Source of the DNA: Bemisia tabaci
Lineage: Eukaryota > Arthropoda > Insecta > Hemiptera > Aleyrodidae
Direction of reading: 5' to 3'
DNA: 64,000 nt
NCBI RefSeq assembly: GCF_918797505.1
Contig: NC_092802.1
Span: forward strand, 12,853,480-12,917,479
Position 1 is the first letter of the stretch; each line of letters begins with the position of its first letter. Below are positions 21,752-34,177 of the stretch, piece by piece. The notes under the pieces were generated by a model. The model searched no databases. It was not told the origin of the DNA and saw only the letters and a list, made by a program, of their open reading frames with translations. Made by a program: the position numbers and the translations under genes.

Positions 21752-21808
21752 CTGCAGTAGTGCAAGAACTGCACAGACGATGATGAGGCATTTTTTCGTG
21801 CTGAGCAT
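21752..21808 (-). CDS. First coding exon of a small secreted protein
   Basis: ATG at 21808 opens 19 codons (MLSTKKCLIIVCAVLALLQ), a textbook signal-peptide core, and runs into a strong donor (CTGCAG|GTAAGG) at 21751, phase 0. An arthropod-type initiator (TCAGT) lies 84 bp upstream, with a TATA-like AATAAAAAG about 30 bp before it. Splitting just after the signal peptide is common in insect secreted-peptide genes. Later exons should lie below 21,130 on the minus strand; none was recognised. Reading through the donor gives 78 residues of what is otherwise transposon sequence, which I do not believe. Confidence 0.5.
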
Positions 21809-21890
21809 TTTGATGTGGGTGCGTTTGTAGAGAACCGAGCGCAGAACGTAACGTTTGCAGAGACGAACTTAGTAAAATCTGGGAATTACA

Positions 21891-21927
21891 ACTGACGTTG
21901 AATCAAAATACAGCCGAGCTTTTTATT
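21891..21927 (-). promoter_or_regulatory. TATA and initiator pair for the 21.8-kb gene
   Basis: On the minus strand, AATAAAAAG (21927-21919) is followed about 30 bases later by TCAGT (21895-21891), the arthropod initiator. Spacing and order fit a core promoter. Transcription would start near 21893. Confidence 0.45.
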
Positions 21928-22210
21928 CCAAGGATTGTCGCCCATTCGCATTAATGAACTCTACACCCAAGCGGTAAGTTTCCCGCGAGCGTAGACGATG
22001 CCATATTGACGGTGAAACTGCAAAAACGCATATCTCGATCGCGGTGTTTCGAAATCTTCGCTATACGATTTTATTTTTCAAAGGAGACCAAACCAACATA
22101 ATGGCTTGTAGTTTTCACAGAAGATTCTTTATAATGAGAAGAAAAATCACTGAAATTTTCAAATAATAACGTTCAGTAGTTTGCAATGTAGAAATTAGAG
22201 TACGACAGGA

Positions 22211-22712
22211 ATGGAGATGTTGCATGTGTGAGGGATTTGCGATTTGACCATTGATTCTTATGTTAAAGTTCGCGAGAAACACGATGGAGCCACTGGTTTT
22301 CTCTGAAATCATCTCTGAAGCTCAAAAAAAGCTCTCAAAGTGAGGCCAAAGTGGAGGGGATATCCGACCCTACCCTGAGAGTCACCTCTACATCAAACTC
22401 TCCATGCAAAGATAGGGAGCAAATACATTAGCAGTGATGCCGCGTTTTCAGTTTTGGAGTCCTCAATTAAAGTGGCAGCCCTGTCAATGTATTTGCTCCC
22501 GATCTTTGCATGGAGAATTCGTCTTGATGAAGAGATGGACTCTCAGGATAGCGTGGGATATCCCCTCCATTTTGGCCTCAACTTGAGAGCTTTTTTTGAG
22601 CTTGGGAGTTGCTTTCAGAGAAAACCAGGGACACCATCGTGTTTCTCGTGAACTTTTACGCAAGAATCCATGGTCAAATCGCAAATTCCTCACACGTGCA
22701 ACATCTCCATTA
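22211..22712. mobile_element. Element family M between 115-bp direct repeats
   Basis: About 500-bp inverted repeat beginning GAGATGTTGCATGTGTGAGG and ending in its complement. The flanks at about 22097-22210 and 22711-22825 are near-identical direct repeats. A second M region is at 41395-42170 and a fragment at about 33265-33385. Confidence 0.7.
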
Positions 22713-22894
22713 TGGCTTGAAGTTTTCACAGAAGATTCTTTATGATGAGAAGAAAAAACACTGAACTTTTCAAATAATGACGTTCAGTAGTTTGCAAAGT
22801 AGAAATTAAAGTACGACAGGAATTCTGCAACGCCGCAAACCGATGTACGCAGTTTTGCATTCTCACCATCGACGTGAGCTTCATGCGTAATAAG

Positions 22895-23058
22895 CAGTGG
22901 CGTGGCGTGAATTGCGATATATCGATTGTTATGCCATTTAAACCTATAGAAAAGGATCGATAAACAGGGTGTTCGCAGCGAACACCTTAGTAATCGATTC
23001 TTTACCATAGCTTCAAATGGCGAGATATCGATAATCGATTATTCACGCCACGCCACTG
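22895..23058. mobile_element. hAT-type MITE, family G
   Basis: The inverted ends begin CAGTGGCGTGGCGTG. The 8-bp flanks GTAATAAG and GTGATAAG differ at one site, fitting a hAT target duplication. Confidence 0.8.
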
Positions 23059-23304
23059 GTGATAAGCTTCCCCAGGTTTGTCTGATTCGCGCACGGTTGC
23101 AAGGTAGAAAATGCGCTCAGTTCACGAGAATTTTCCTGATTATTTTTTTAGTGATGACGAACCACGAGAAACGAGTTGGTAGTTGCGTATTTTGAGGTTC
23201 TATCCACCATACGCGCAACCCACAGAGAGCAAAAGTTGCGTCCAAAAATGTTCGATTTTCCTCGGGCACACTTTCGGCAGCGCAACCCCTGCCGTAGCTT
23301 AACA

Positions 23305-23491
23305 GGGGCTGTTCATAAAATATGTAATGCTAAATTTCGGATTTTTCTACCCCCCCCCCCCCCTCGTAACGCTTTTGTGCCACGTAAAAGCAAAAAGCGT
23401 GTGACGCTCATCTCAACTCCTCTCCTCTGAGAGCATTACGTAATTTAGGTTCGATCCCTTAGGGTCCCTGCGGTTGTATTTCATGAACAGC
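23305..23491. mobile_element. Small inverted-repeat element with a poly-C run
   Basis: GGGGCTGTTCATAAAATA at the left faces TATTTCATGAACAGC at the right. A run of about 14 C lies inside, followed by CTCGTAACGCTTTTGTG. The layout is like a common insect MITE type, but no target duplication is clear. Confidence 0.5.
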
Positions 23492-23620
23492 TTTGACATC
23501 ACCCCTCCACCCGTTTACTCTAAAGGTCAAGTTTTGAGTCTCTCATTGAAGTACCCTCTTCAATACCCTATTTTGAACAATTTACTGAGGCCCAAAATAA
23601 TACCTTGTTGTGAATATCAT

Positions 23621-23882
23621 ATACCGACGGTGAAAGTCGGCAATCACATAACTCGTTTGCGGTGTCTGAAAATCTCCGCCTCTACGTCATTTTTTTTAAA
23701 GGAGAACAAATTGACATTATTTTTTGAAGTTTTTGCAGAATTTTCTTCGCATTGAGAAGAAAAATCATGACAGTTTTAAAGAATTGCCGTTGAGTAGTTT
23801 TCCATTTAAAAAATACAGTATGACAGGAAGTCTGCGACGTCGCAAACCGAGTTATGTGATTGCTGAATTACACCGTCGATAT
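23621..23882. mobile_element. Element family P
   Basis: The inverted ends contain CGACGGTGAAAGTCGGCAAT and complement, then ATCACATAACTCG. Two further units lie at 56589-57108. Confidence 0.75.
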
Positions 23883-24611
23883 GGATTGTATTTTGCAAAA
23901 AGGAGCAAAGAGCATTCCAATGTCGCTAAGATTGTGCAACTTGGTTCACATTGCAAATATAGACTGATAATTTAAACAATCTTCATCTTTACTGTCAATA
24001 GACTATATTTCATGACAACAATTATCTCACTAAATTCAATTTTTTGCGTGATTTTGCATTGGGTTATAGGACATTTCGTCAACGATTTTTTGTTTGCGAA
24101 CCTGTTTTTTCCAGCAATTTACGTCCACCCGTTCTTTCGGCACGGGAGTTTTGGTCCACGTGCCAGTTGAGACCCTAAGTTAATTGGCCCACATGTAAAT
24201 ACAAACGACATTTGCTCACGAAGTTTTTGGATGAAAATGTAAAATGTCTTGGAAGAATGAGGGTTTGCTTGTTTTTTTGTTTTGCCTGTTGTGTCAAACG
24301 GAGAAAAATATATACTTGAGAGTTTTGGTAAAAATGGGGGAGCGTCAATTCCACGAGACAAAATTCACTAAAACTCTCTACACCTCTTTGGTGTACCAGA
24401 ACTTAATTATCTTTCAAGATTATCTCACCTTGTTATACATGAACCGGATAAACCTCTATATTTACCTCAGCTGAAGGCTCTTAGATTTTTCCAGTGTACG
24501 ATAAGTATCTCGATTTATTTTGCGAGGAAAGATCTGTACTTTTAAAGGATGTCTGTCATTCTTAATACTTTCAATTCCGTATAATCCTGTGCAACACCTC
24601 TGATGTGAAAT

Positions 24612-24795
24612 AGTTGCTTCAGGCGCCTCCGCACGGCGGGCGTGCTGCCAGCGCACATTGGCGCCTACAAACCTAAGTGGATACTTCAAGCATGGTGCAA
24701 TACGTGGAGTATCCACTTAGGTTTGTAGGCGCCAGTGAGCCTCTCGCGCTGGCAACCGGCAGCACGCCGCGCCGCTCCGCTCTGTCAGGCTTTAA
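24612..24795. repeat. Family J hairpin and flank
   Basis: GCGCCTACAAACCTAAGTGG faces its complement, giving a stem of about 28 bp, embedded in the same longer repeat as the 19.6-20.0 kb copy (AGCGTT, GAAATGTTTGCACA, GGTGGTTCCGTGTC). Confidence 0.8.
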
Positions 24796-25939
24796 TATTT
24801 ATACTCGCATAGTCAGCGTTTTTTAACTCATGATTTTGAAATGTTTGCACACTCTGCATTGATTATTCTCATTTACATTGATGGGAAAAAAATATGTATC
24901 AATTTATCAAAGAAGAATAATAATATAATGTGTGTTTTTTAAATATTGGTGGTTCCGTGTCAAATTTAATGATTCCCAAAGCACTTTAATTTTTCCTTTT
25001 ACATATTGTGCTTTATTGTGCTGCAGCTAGGTGTACGCGCACGCGCAACCAAACGCTCAAAATTTGACGTATTTGACTCTAGAAGATCGATGTACAAATG
25101 GGTTAAAACTAAATATTGCGTGCTTCTTGGTTTTTTTCCTTCTTTATTAATTTTTGCAGTTTCTGGTGGCACAACTGCGGCTTATTGAGATTAATGTCGC
25201 CTGGAAAAGGTTTTACAAATATTTGTCACGTTTTAAAAATATAAATGTTTTCAAAATGATGTAATAATTTCGCAACGAAAAAATTAAAAAAATAAAAAAA
25301 GTACCTACCTATACACATATAAGGTATATTGTACATCGAATATTTTAAGGATAGAAATAAACCCAAATATTCACCAAAGACGATTTAAAAAGATGATTCA
25401 AAAGGCGAAAGTAATAATATGTCATTTAGAAAATGAGCAACCATAAAAATACCTCCTTCTCTCTCAATTTCTCATTTCCATATTATCAGTATAATTTTAC
25501 ATGCCGACTAAAATATAACGCTTGAACCAAGTCACCGTTGCTTATTTTACGTGTGGGCGTTAACTACTGGACAAAAAAGGTGCGCGGACAAAAAACCGTT
25601 GACAAAATGTCCTGAAACCTTGTATTGCAAATAATGTCAATTGCACTATCCTAGCAACGTTAGAATGCTCTTGGGTCCTTTTTGCAAAATGCAATCCATA
25701 TGTTATTCTATCTTAATCAATAAACTGAAAAAAAGATTAATAGAGAGCTGGATAGGTAAGTATCCTCATAAAGATAACTGTGGCCACACTTTCACACAGT
25801 AAGGATAAATAAACAAAATCTTGCGTTAACGTAGGATGTAAAACACGAAGTTACACAAGTTGTTGGTTGATTTTTTTTTGTGTTAGTTTTTCTTGTGTGA
25901 AATCAACCGAATCTTCGTGTTGAAAATCTGCGATCTCTT

Positions 25940-26030
25940 TTAAATTAGTCGCCAGCCATCACGGTCGTACCAGGATTCTGGATCATATCGGTAATAGTCA
26001 AATGCGCTAGCCATTCGCAAGTCACGACCT
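25940..26030 (-). CDS. Possible last exon of a small Tyr/Trp/Asp-rich protein
   Basis: A pyrimidine-rich acceptor (TTCCACCTCACTTTTAG) is followed by one base and then 29 codons ending in TAA. The residues include RMASAFDYYRYDPESWYDRD and then GWRLI. The density of aromatic and acidic residues in such a short frame is unlike the random frames nearby. Entry phase is 2. No partner exon was recognised upstream (higher coordinates), and the signal-peptide exon at 60.5 kb exits in phase 1, so it cannot join directly. The family is unknown; a chance frame remains possible. Confidence 0.35.
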
Positions 26031-27454
26031 CTAAAAGTGAGGTGGAAAACTAGAGTGCATAAGTTCGGCAGGACACGTTTCTTATGATCCGCTGTCTGGG
26101 ACTAGCCTACGGTTTGGGTGGATTTTTTACAAAATTTTGTTGAGCAACCATGTTCTTTAGGTTGACCCAACGCAAATAAAGTAACACAAAGTGACTCCAC
26201 CCGTTTAAATTTGCACGGATGGTGTTCTCTGTAGCCTCTGTGGCTGTTAAGGAACAATTTTTGTTGCGTGTATCCACAAGCTGTCGCTGAGTGCAATGTA
26301 ATCTAAACGTATTTCAAAGTAAACTCCTTGAAGAGGGTGATTTTCAAATATTTTAAAATCTTTCGACATTCGAGAGGGGCTTTTAAAGTTCTCTTTAGAC
26401 TAAGCTTGACTCTTGGTAAATATTTAATCAGTGCGCCTAATATTTTTACTCGTAAAATTTTTTTCGGGCTCATTTGAATGACTTCGCTCTCTGAGGAGTA
26501 GCAAGACTAAAAAAAGTCGACGAAAACCTAGGCGAATTCCAGAATAAATTGATACTTCGTCTTTGCTTAGAATTTGAACATTGATGTATTGAAGACAGAT
26601 AATAGATTTAAAAATATGGTATACTTTCTCGGTGTTGTTTATTCAATAACAGGTTGCGATGTTGCTCGTAAATCCTACGGCCTAGTGCTGCGAGTGGTTG
26701 GCACAGAGGAAAGTATACAGTTAAACTGAGAACATTTAAAGTATCACTAAGTTTGTTGAATAAAAAAAAAACAACGGATACATTAAAAACAGTTTTACTA
26801 TAAACATTTATGGACAAAAGGTATACAGGTAGTAAAATATAATACAGTAAAATTTAAAGGTCTGTCATAGATTCCAAGAGGAAGGAAGATCAACATATAT
26901 CTTGCTTCAGCGTGTCACCAGTTAAGATCTGTTTCTTTCTGGATTCAAGGGTTTGAAAGATGAAGGATCTACGTGTGGAATGGCAGAATTTGCATTCAAT
27001 GTGCATCAGTTCGGAAGAATGAAGGCTCTTGTAACATTTCTCTGAGAGAAATATGCACTAACAATGTCGTGTGTAACTGTTAGAATAACTCCTTACAATG
27101 AAACATGACTAAATGACGAGTTTTTCTGACTTCACCGACAGAACTTACATTTTGAAAAAGGGGGGTGAGGGTCTAGTGCTGGGTGCGCGGTATCGTTTGT
27201 GTAGTTGAAACTTTATTCAGTTTGAGCATATGCAACTATTTGCACTCGGCTGTGAGCGTTTTGCCTACATTACTGATTGAAGGCGAACCGATGAGAAATC
27301 AAAAATTCCGCATGGATCCGCGATAGCTTTCCGACGAAAAACAACCCTTGCTCTTAGTATTTTTCTCCCTTACTAATGCGACCATTGGGCTCATTATTTA
27401 TTCGGAATTTCTCTCGGAAGAGGGGAAGGAGCTACCAATTTTTTTTTGTTCACT
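26031..27454. other. Gene-free stretch
   Basis: No gene or clear repeat was recognised; AT-rich, intron-like. Confidence 0.4.
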
Positions 27455-27905
27455 ATCGTCAACTGGACCGCGTTTAGTAGAAAAAAACCCAAACCACATC
27501 AGCTATTGCCCAATTTAACCGGGAGATTTCATTTTTTACGAGGGGACGTTGGTGCGGATACCTTTGAAAATGTCGAGGAATCTGATTCGTACTAGGCAGA
27601 AAATTCACTGAAATTTGCACAAAAATTCGTACAGCCGTTATTATGTAAAAAATTAAATTGCCTGATTAAATTCGGATTCCTTAACTGCGTGAATTAAGGC
27701 CGAATGTAATGAGGGAATTTAATTTTTTACATGAAAACGTTTGCGCGTATTTTTGTACAAATTTCAGTGAAATCTCTGCTTAAGTAGTTCGAAGCGAACT
27801 CCTCAAAATTTTTAAAGGTATCCGCACAAACGTTCTCTCGTAAAAAATGAAATCTTCCAGTTAGATTTGGCAACAGTTGATGTGGTTTGGTTATTTTCTA
27901 CGTAA
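27455..27905. mobile_element. Element family N, longer copy
   Basis: The left arm (AAACCACATCAGCTATTGCC, then TTTTTTACGAGGGGACGTT) is mirrored at about 27,780-27,900. The middle contains a second inverted pair around 27,700. Confidence 0.65.
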
Positions 27906-28260
27906 CGCAGCTTGATCGAGAACTTCGTAGGCGCCAGTAGAGACACAGGATCAAACTGAGACAACTTCTTCGGCACTGGTAAAAAAAGAAAAGAGGAAAG
28001 TACGCTAGGCTTACGATGCTGCACTTAAAAAGAAAATAGATATACATTTTATCACAATTAGGTAAGTTAAAGAGCTATTTACAAACATTCATCCGACTCC
28101 TTGTAACTCTATTACGTCACTTAAGTCATACTTATACGAAGAAGTGCAGTTCAAAATACGCCGACCCAGTGGCGGTTCTTTCCAATTGAGAACCCTGCTT
28201 TCCCTCCATTTTAATTCAATAAAAAATGTCGAATATATACTGTTTTAGATATATTGAAAT

Positions 28261-28445
28261 TGAAGGAAACCGGTGTTGCATTTTCGTTCTATTTTAATCA
28301 ATTATAGATATTGAGTTGAATATATTACATACGTTTAAATAGAGAGAAACCGGTGTTGCTGTTTTCCTCCTTTTTAATCCATTATAGATATTGAATCGAT
28401 TGTATTACATACGATCAATTAGCGGGAAACCGGTGTTGCCAAATT
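28261..28445. repeat. 80-bp tandem repeat, about three units
   Basis: GGAAACCGGTGTTGC or a close variant occurs at about 28267, 28347 and 28427, each preceded by a related AT-rich stretch (TATAGATATTGA, TTACATACG). The spacing is close to 80 bp. Confidence 0.75.
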
Positions 28446-28760
28446 GCAAGAAAACGACACTTTTAACATCCATAGGCGAGTCAGTGGTTGTGCGGGTTAC
28501 AGAAGTGGGTGATCACCGTTGGAAGTCACAGGATAGTAACAAATAACAAGAAGAGAAAAACAGAAATTTGAATTTAAGCCTCCGTACGGAATCATTCTCT
28601 TCTCAAAATCACGTCATTTCCTCCAGTTAGCGCATGCCATGGCATCGTTTTTTTCGATATTCTCGATTAATGATGTATACGATAATTACAGGTTGCATAA
28701 AATGTACTAAGTACAAGACCAAAGTAGAAGGATTTATAGTAAAATTTCACGCGATGAATG

Positions 28761-28926
28761 CAGTGAAGTGGCGTGCTTTGCGATGTATCGATTGTTATGC
28801 CATTCAAACCAATGGAAAAGGATCGATAAACAGGGTGTTCGCAGCGAACACCTTAAAAAATCGATTCTTCACCATAGGTTTAAATGGCATAACAATCGAT
28901 ACATCGCATATCACGCCACGCCACTG
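28761..28926. mobile_element. hAT-type MITE, family G, with perfect target duplication
   Basis: A 166-bp element with CAGTG ends. GATGAATG is duplicated at 28753-28760 and 28927-28934. This copy fixes the family as hAT-type. Confidence 0.9.
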
Positions 28927-28934
28927 GATGAATG

Positions 28935-31623
28935 ACGTCGTTGGTCTCCTTCTATGACGTCATCTTTATTGACGATGATCTAGGTTCACACACACAATTT
29001 TATGACACGTGTCACTGGCTCATTGCAAGTGTGCAGCGTACTTGTTTGAAACAATCTGCAAAACCTTATTTCTCAAAAACGTTACACTCAATGAGAGGGG
29101 TGAGGTAAATTGGGTTATCTCCGGTGTTTTTATTCATTTTTCGTTCATTCGATCTTATTTAACCTGTAACCTCTTTTTTATCAAATTTGAATGACCAAAA
29201 GGATGGCTAATGATCATGACGACGACCAAATATTAGGATAAGGTTAGAAATTTTTCAAAAAAATTGTTCTTCCGATGAAGTAAAAATACAAAATTTAAGA
29301 GAGGAGTCCAGTTTGAGCAAATTACACATCAATTGATGAAAGCCAAAATACGTGACTTCAATGCGACAACATACATGTCTGCTTCTGTGTTATTCACATA
29401 TTTCCTTCTCAAAGAAAAAATACGAAAAATTATACTTAAAATTTCCTATCCTTTTAATCTTCTAAATGATTTAATTCAAATTTCAGTTCAATCCTTTCTA
29501 AAATATTCTTAGAAGCTTCCAAAGAGGTATTTTGGTTGGTTTTCTTTAGTAAAAATTAGACGAAATCCGAGATTTTGAAAATTGCGATGGGATTATTACG
29601 CTTTTTTGAGTATGCAATTTTTCATTTGTCCTCGCATAGAATTCCTTTGGATTACATTTTGGCCATTTTTGAGTATTCATTCATTTGACTTTCTCTAGGA
29701 AAGTTTAAATGAATTATCCATATCGGTAACATGTATACTTCAAATCAGTCATTAAAATGTGCATGATTAATAAATTACACAACGATTCCAGTTTAAAATG
29801 CTGGTAATGTGAGCTGGCGAGCGTTGCTGATGAGACGGGATACATTAATAATGTCACCCTATAGCTTTAGTTTTTTTTCAATTGATGTATTTTAATGCAA
29901 CATCAAAACATTGATTTTTCCAAGCAGCATAAGAAAAGAAGGAGCAGTAAGCAAAGGAAGAAATCTTCAACCAAAATTATCGTTGCTATTATTATTTTCT
30001 GAAAGAAATTTTCGATTGAAAAAACATACAATCAAATGATTCATTCCACACCGTGCCGACTGGTCATCAAGGCATCATAACTCAAGTCATAGTTGGAATT
30101 GATAATTAAAATGTTACACACAAGTCAGGTTCACTACACTTCCGCATTCAAACAATCATAGACACGATACCAACGGACAATATTCGCAGAGGAATTAAAA
30201 GTCCGACGGACAATTAACTTTAACAACGTAAATAATGGAATTCAATAAACTAATAGAACATTTTAATGAGAAACAAAACATGTAAAAGGACGGGGATAGC
30301 TATTTACATAGTTTTAAAAGTTCTAATGAGCTCAAGCATTCGCTCGCAAAACAATAACAAATTAATGGTCGGACTTATTATGCATTTAATTGACTTATTT
30401 TCTTAAATTTATTTTTGAAATTCATTCACCTGATGTTTGAATCAATCATTTTCGTGGGTTGAATTGCACGTAAAACACTGTAAATTTTAAGCAGCTCTTT
30501 ATCTTCATTATAATTAACACAAATGTGTTCCAGAGTCACCTTCAGATATGGTTACGTGCAGTCTTTCTCAATGCAGTGAAAAATTCGACCATTAAGTTAT
30601 TTGTTTTGCGCACAGGCAAATGCCGAATGACCCTGCATAGAAAAATACATTTTGTTGCAACTTGAGTTGCTTATAATTCTACGGACGCGCGACGGTAGAG
30701 AAGGAAGATCTCTACCTAAAATGTTAAATATAACTAAATACTGTTCATATAAATTTGTTTCTTCTTCCTTTCTGGTTAATTGCTGTAATTTTACAGAAAT
30801 TATAGCAATTTTACTTTCCAAAAGAGTTTGTTGAAAAATTTGAATACACGGGCAGAAGTACAAAGGGTTCAAACCAAGTTTATATTGCGATTAAAAATGT
30901 ACTGGGTCGCACCTTAAAATATGCCCAAACCTAAAATTCGATAATCTGAAATTTCCTTGGTGACCTCAGCAGTTTTAAAATTAGTTTTTACCTCAGAACA
31001 TTGTTCGATCTAATAGAGAAAGTGAGAAAAATAAAAATCAGAAATTTAATGGAAATGTAAGGTAAGAACAGACAATCTCATGAGAATTCCGTTTAAAATT
31101 CGCCTTTTGATGTCGAATTACTTCATCTAGCAGGAAACATCTATTTTCGTGATCGGCTTTTTCTTTTGTTTATAGACGCTTGACTAATAAAATACAACAA
31201 TGAGCTTTGCGTTTTTTATTTATATTTTTTTAATCACTTTGAGAATAAGATTTGTCCTCCTTAGTAATGTTCAACTCATACCAAAATCACACTCTCTTCA
31301 GATATACTATCATACCTAAGTACTCGTCTTCAAACATTAGTTGGATCGGAGTTCTCTTGGCAATTATATGATTTTAACTTTAAAGAAACCTTGTCAGGGT
31401 TCGTCCTTGGAAACAAAAAAGTAATAAATTCACCTATAACGTGGTTTTTGTGACAACCAGAGTCTGAAAATTTTGATTCATGGGGCCCTTGGAATATAAA
31501 AAAATCACAATCAATGAAAAGGTCGATAGTCGGAGTATTTTGAGAATTCTGACACTGAGATCCAAGAAAATGTAAATTCGAACTTGGAGCAGAGCAAAGT
31601 TCTTTTGAATGAGGGAGTCGATA
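28935..31623. other. Gene-free, AT-rich stretch
   Basis: No gene was recognised. It contains many short frames without coding signature and no long inverted repeat that I could confirm. Confidence 0.4.
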
Positions 31624-31900
31624 CTGCTGTGCTGAGGCAAGACGCCGTGCGAGCATTCGAGCGTTGCCAAATCATATTTTGATTACACACGAATGTCCAG
31701 GGAATATTAAGTATATTAAAGAAGATAGTTATATTATGTATACTGCCTTCCAATTTTTCAGATAATTTTGTTTGCAATTTAACCCAAAGCTTCTGAAAAA
31801 TTTCAAGAATAAGCATAGCTTTCCTTAAAAATAAGTATTTATTCGGGAAGATTTGGCAACATCCCAACAATCATACGGCACTCCTCCTTTGCAGGGCAGT
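31624..31900. mobile_element. MITE family I
   Basis: Left end CTGCTGTGCTGAGGCAAGAC, right end with the inverse (GCAGGGCAG). The usual internal pair GTTGCCAAAT / ATTTGGCAAC is present. Confidence 0.6.
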
Positions 31901-32013
31901 ATAGGCGAAAGGCGATTGTGAAAAGCCGTTTTCCGTGATTTCTAGGAATTCGTAATGAGATAATCTGATTTTTTTCCAACGACAGCCGCCTTTCCTAAAA
32001 CTACGATTTCACT

Positions 32014-32490
32014 TGACGACGCACAATGGATCGAATCAACGGGAGGGGTCGGACAAAATGTGGGAACTTTAAAAGCTTGTAACTCCGTTTATACAGAATT
32101 TTGAGGCTCTAAAAGTGTTGCCATTGGTTTTCTCGTGGGATTGTCCTCTGGAACATTGGAATAAAAACACATTGGATCTAGAGTCCAGACTCTTAAAAAC
32201 ATCGACAAGAAAAAATACTCTTGATTCAATCAGATTTAAGCTTAAATCAAGAACCAAGCCTCTTGATTTGAGCGGATTTCCTTTTGATTTAAGCTTAAAT
32301 CTAATTGAATCAAGAGTCCTTTTTCTTGCCAATGTTTTCAAGAGTCTGGACTCTAGATCCAATGTGTATTTTTTCCAGTGAAGCACCCCTTGAAATTTGA
32401 AATTTGACGATATAAACATAAAAATATGCAAGTCTAGTCAAAATTTTATGTCCGCCTTCTCTAATGGACTCGGTCCACTGTGCGACGCGC
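32014..32490. mobile_element. Element family U with a family A MITE inside
   Basis: Outer ends GACGCACAATGGATCGA and its complement (TCGGTCCACTGTGCGACGC). A family A MITE (32153-32381) interrupts it. Other U copies are at 41353-42378 and 59469-60203. The right end lies about 100 bp from the cyclase stop codon. Confidence 0.65.
32153..32381. mobile_element. MITE family A, nested in U
   Basis: Ends CATTGGAATAAAAACACATT and TTTTTTCCAGTG; the interior closely matches the copy in gene copy 1. Confidence 0.8.
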
Positions 32491-32587
32491 CGTGGGAAAT
32501 GTCCTCGTGGTCCCAAAAGCGTGGGCAAGAACCCTTGCGTCGTGGCCTTCCATCGGGGTTTTCGTCGGGGACAGGGGCGAAATCCCC

Positions 32588-32878
32588 TCAAGTCTCCTCC
32601 TGGAGCAGGGGCGTGGAGGAGCTTATGGTATGGTTGTGGTTGGCTTCGATGTGCTTGTTGTTGTTGGTGAGGACGCTGCACATGGTGTTGTAGGAAGGCG
32701 GCATGATGGTGGGTGACGTCACGAGGGGCGGCGGCGGGGAGGGCGGGGGTGGGGACATGTGCAGCGGGGGCGGGGGGTCAGCGTCGGGGGGTGACTCCGG
32801 TCGGGCGACCCTCGGGCAGGAGCTGATGGCAGTCGAGTCGTGGCCCAGCAACCAGAAGGTGTGCATTTTCCCTTTGCC
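32588..32878 (-). CDS. Guanylate cyclase, last exon
   Basis: After a CTCTTTTCCGCAG acceptor the frame reads GKGKMHTFWLLGHDS, the conserved end of the class III cyclase domain, and then a tail of about 80 residues to TGA. The tail is rich in Pro (PPPPLHMSPPPPSPPPP) and has an Asn/His patch (NNNKHIEANHNH). Such tails vary widely among receptor-type guanylate cyclases. Entry phase is 0, matching the donor after EMK in the exon at 34178-34269. The exon is GC-rich compared with the introns. The enzyme makes cyclic GMP from GTP; whether it is the membrane-receptor type cannot be told from these exons alone. Confidence 0.88.
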   Translation of the reverse strand, partial: GKGKMHTFWLLGHDSTAISSCPRVARPESPPDADPPPPLHMSPPPPSPPPPLVTSPTIMPPSYNTMCSVLTNNNKHIEANHNHTISSSTPLLQEET

Positions 32879-32941
32879 CTGCGGAAAAGAGAAGTTCATG
32901 AAGTTAGTTCGAACTATTAGAATTCATAGTTGCGTTCCTTG

Positions 32942-33235
32942 AAGGTGATCCGATGGACGCTGTATTTTGCGTCAGAACGACATGCGATATATCGCATCGA
33001 TTTAGCTCCATTTTCTCAGCTACTTGTCATTTTTTTCGAATTTTGAGATCGCAATTCTGTTGTCTGGAGTCTGGAGAATTCACTTACCAATTTCGACAAA
33101 CAACTGCAACGTAATAATGACGTGGTTTCTCAAAGGAAAAATATCGCATTCGATACTGATATCGAAACTGCACTCGAATGCGATATTTTCCCTCTAAAAA
33201 AACCACGCCTATATTACTTAGAATTTGTTTTTGTT
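32942..33235. mobile_element. MITE family L, shortened copy
   Basis: Left arm like 16371 (GATCCGATGGACGC, GATATATCGCATCGATT) and a central palindrome around ATATCGCATTCGA. The right arm stops at about AGAATTTGTTTTT. Confidence 0.6.
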
Positions 33236-34177
33236 TGAAAAACGGACTGAACTCTAAGAACTTTTTCTTTGAGCTTGGGAATTGATTTCAGAGAAAACCA
33301 GCGGCACTTCAGCGTTTTTTCCGAAAATTTACATTGGAAGAAGTACCGACGACGCAAATCCCTGACACTTGTAAGAACTCCATTATACGAGAGTGATAGT
33401 CGATCTACCTACCAAGTGGATGATGAGCTTTGGGTGACGTAATGGGGAAAATGAGTTTACCAAATTTCGGATTGTTAGACAGTTGAATGTTGGAGTCCCA
33501 ATAGTAAAAGCTGTCATCATTGCCTCGATAAAAGAGTAGGGTCTCTCTTTATATCAGAATTATTAAAGTTGAGGGAATTTAAAAATAGTCAAATTTGACT
33601 CGAAGGAAGAACCGAAGTTGACTGGATCTTATCTTTTATAAAGGGACAAAATATTATTGAATTTTAAAGTGTTCTTACCAGGTAATATAACGTTTGTTAA
33701 CATTTTGTTAAATGGAGTTGTTAAATTATAAAAAAGGGAAAAGAGGAGATGGTGGTACAGAAGAAAAAGAGGAAGAGTATGGGCAAGCTGGAAACGAAGC
33801 GGTGGAACCTAAATATAACAGAAAATATGAGGAAAAATGAATCAGAGGAGAAATTGTAAGAAGACAAAGAAAGCCAAATCGCCTTCAATTTTTTGGGTAT
33901 GTGACAAGGCCATCTCTGGAGCACGTATAGTTGTATCTTTACGCTGTTTACATTACTACACATTATAACACGTATCTGTCAGCCAGATACTTCATTCGGC
34001 GGTATGAAGTCTATGTACTCTTGCAGCCGAGGACTGTAAATCATAAATTTTAGGATTACTGAGCCGAAACTCATCAAAAATGAGCCAACGCACATTCAAA
34101 AGAGGTAAAGGTCGGATTCCAAATTCTTGGTCACAGAAAGTTTCTGTGAAAAAACGAAAAAATGGAAAACGTCTCAC

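Noticed and set aside
21572..21808. 78-residue single-exon secreted protein
   Set aside because: After 19 codons there is a strong donor and the remainder is transposon sequence, shared in part with 11.3-11.5 kb in another frame.
32464..32942. Plus-strand frames with Gly-rich products
   Set aside because: They are the antisense of the Pro-rich tail of the guanylate cyclase last exon.
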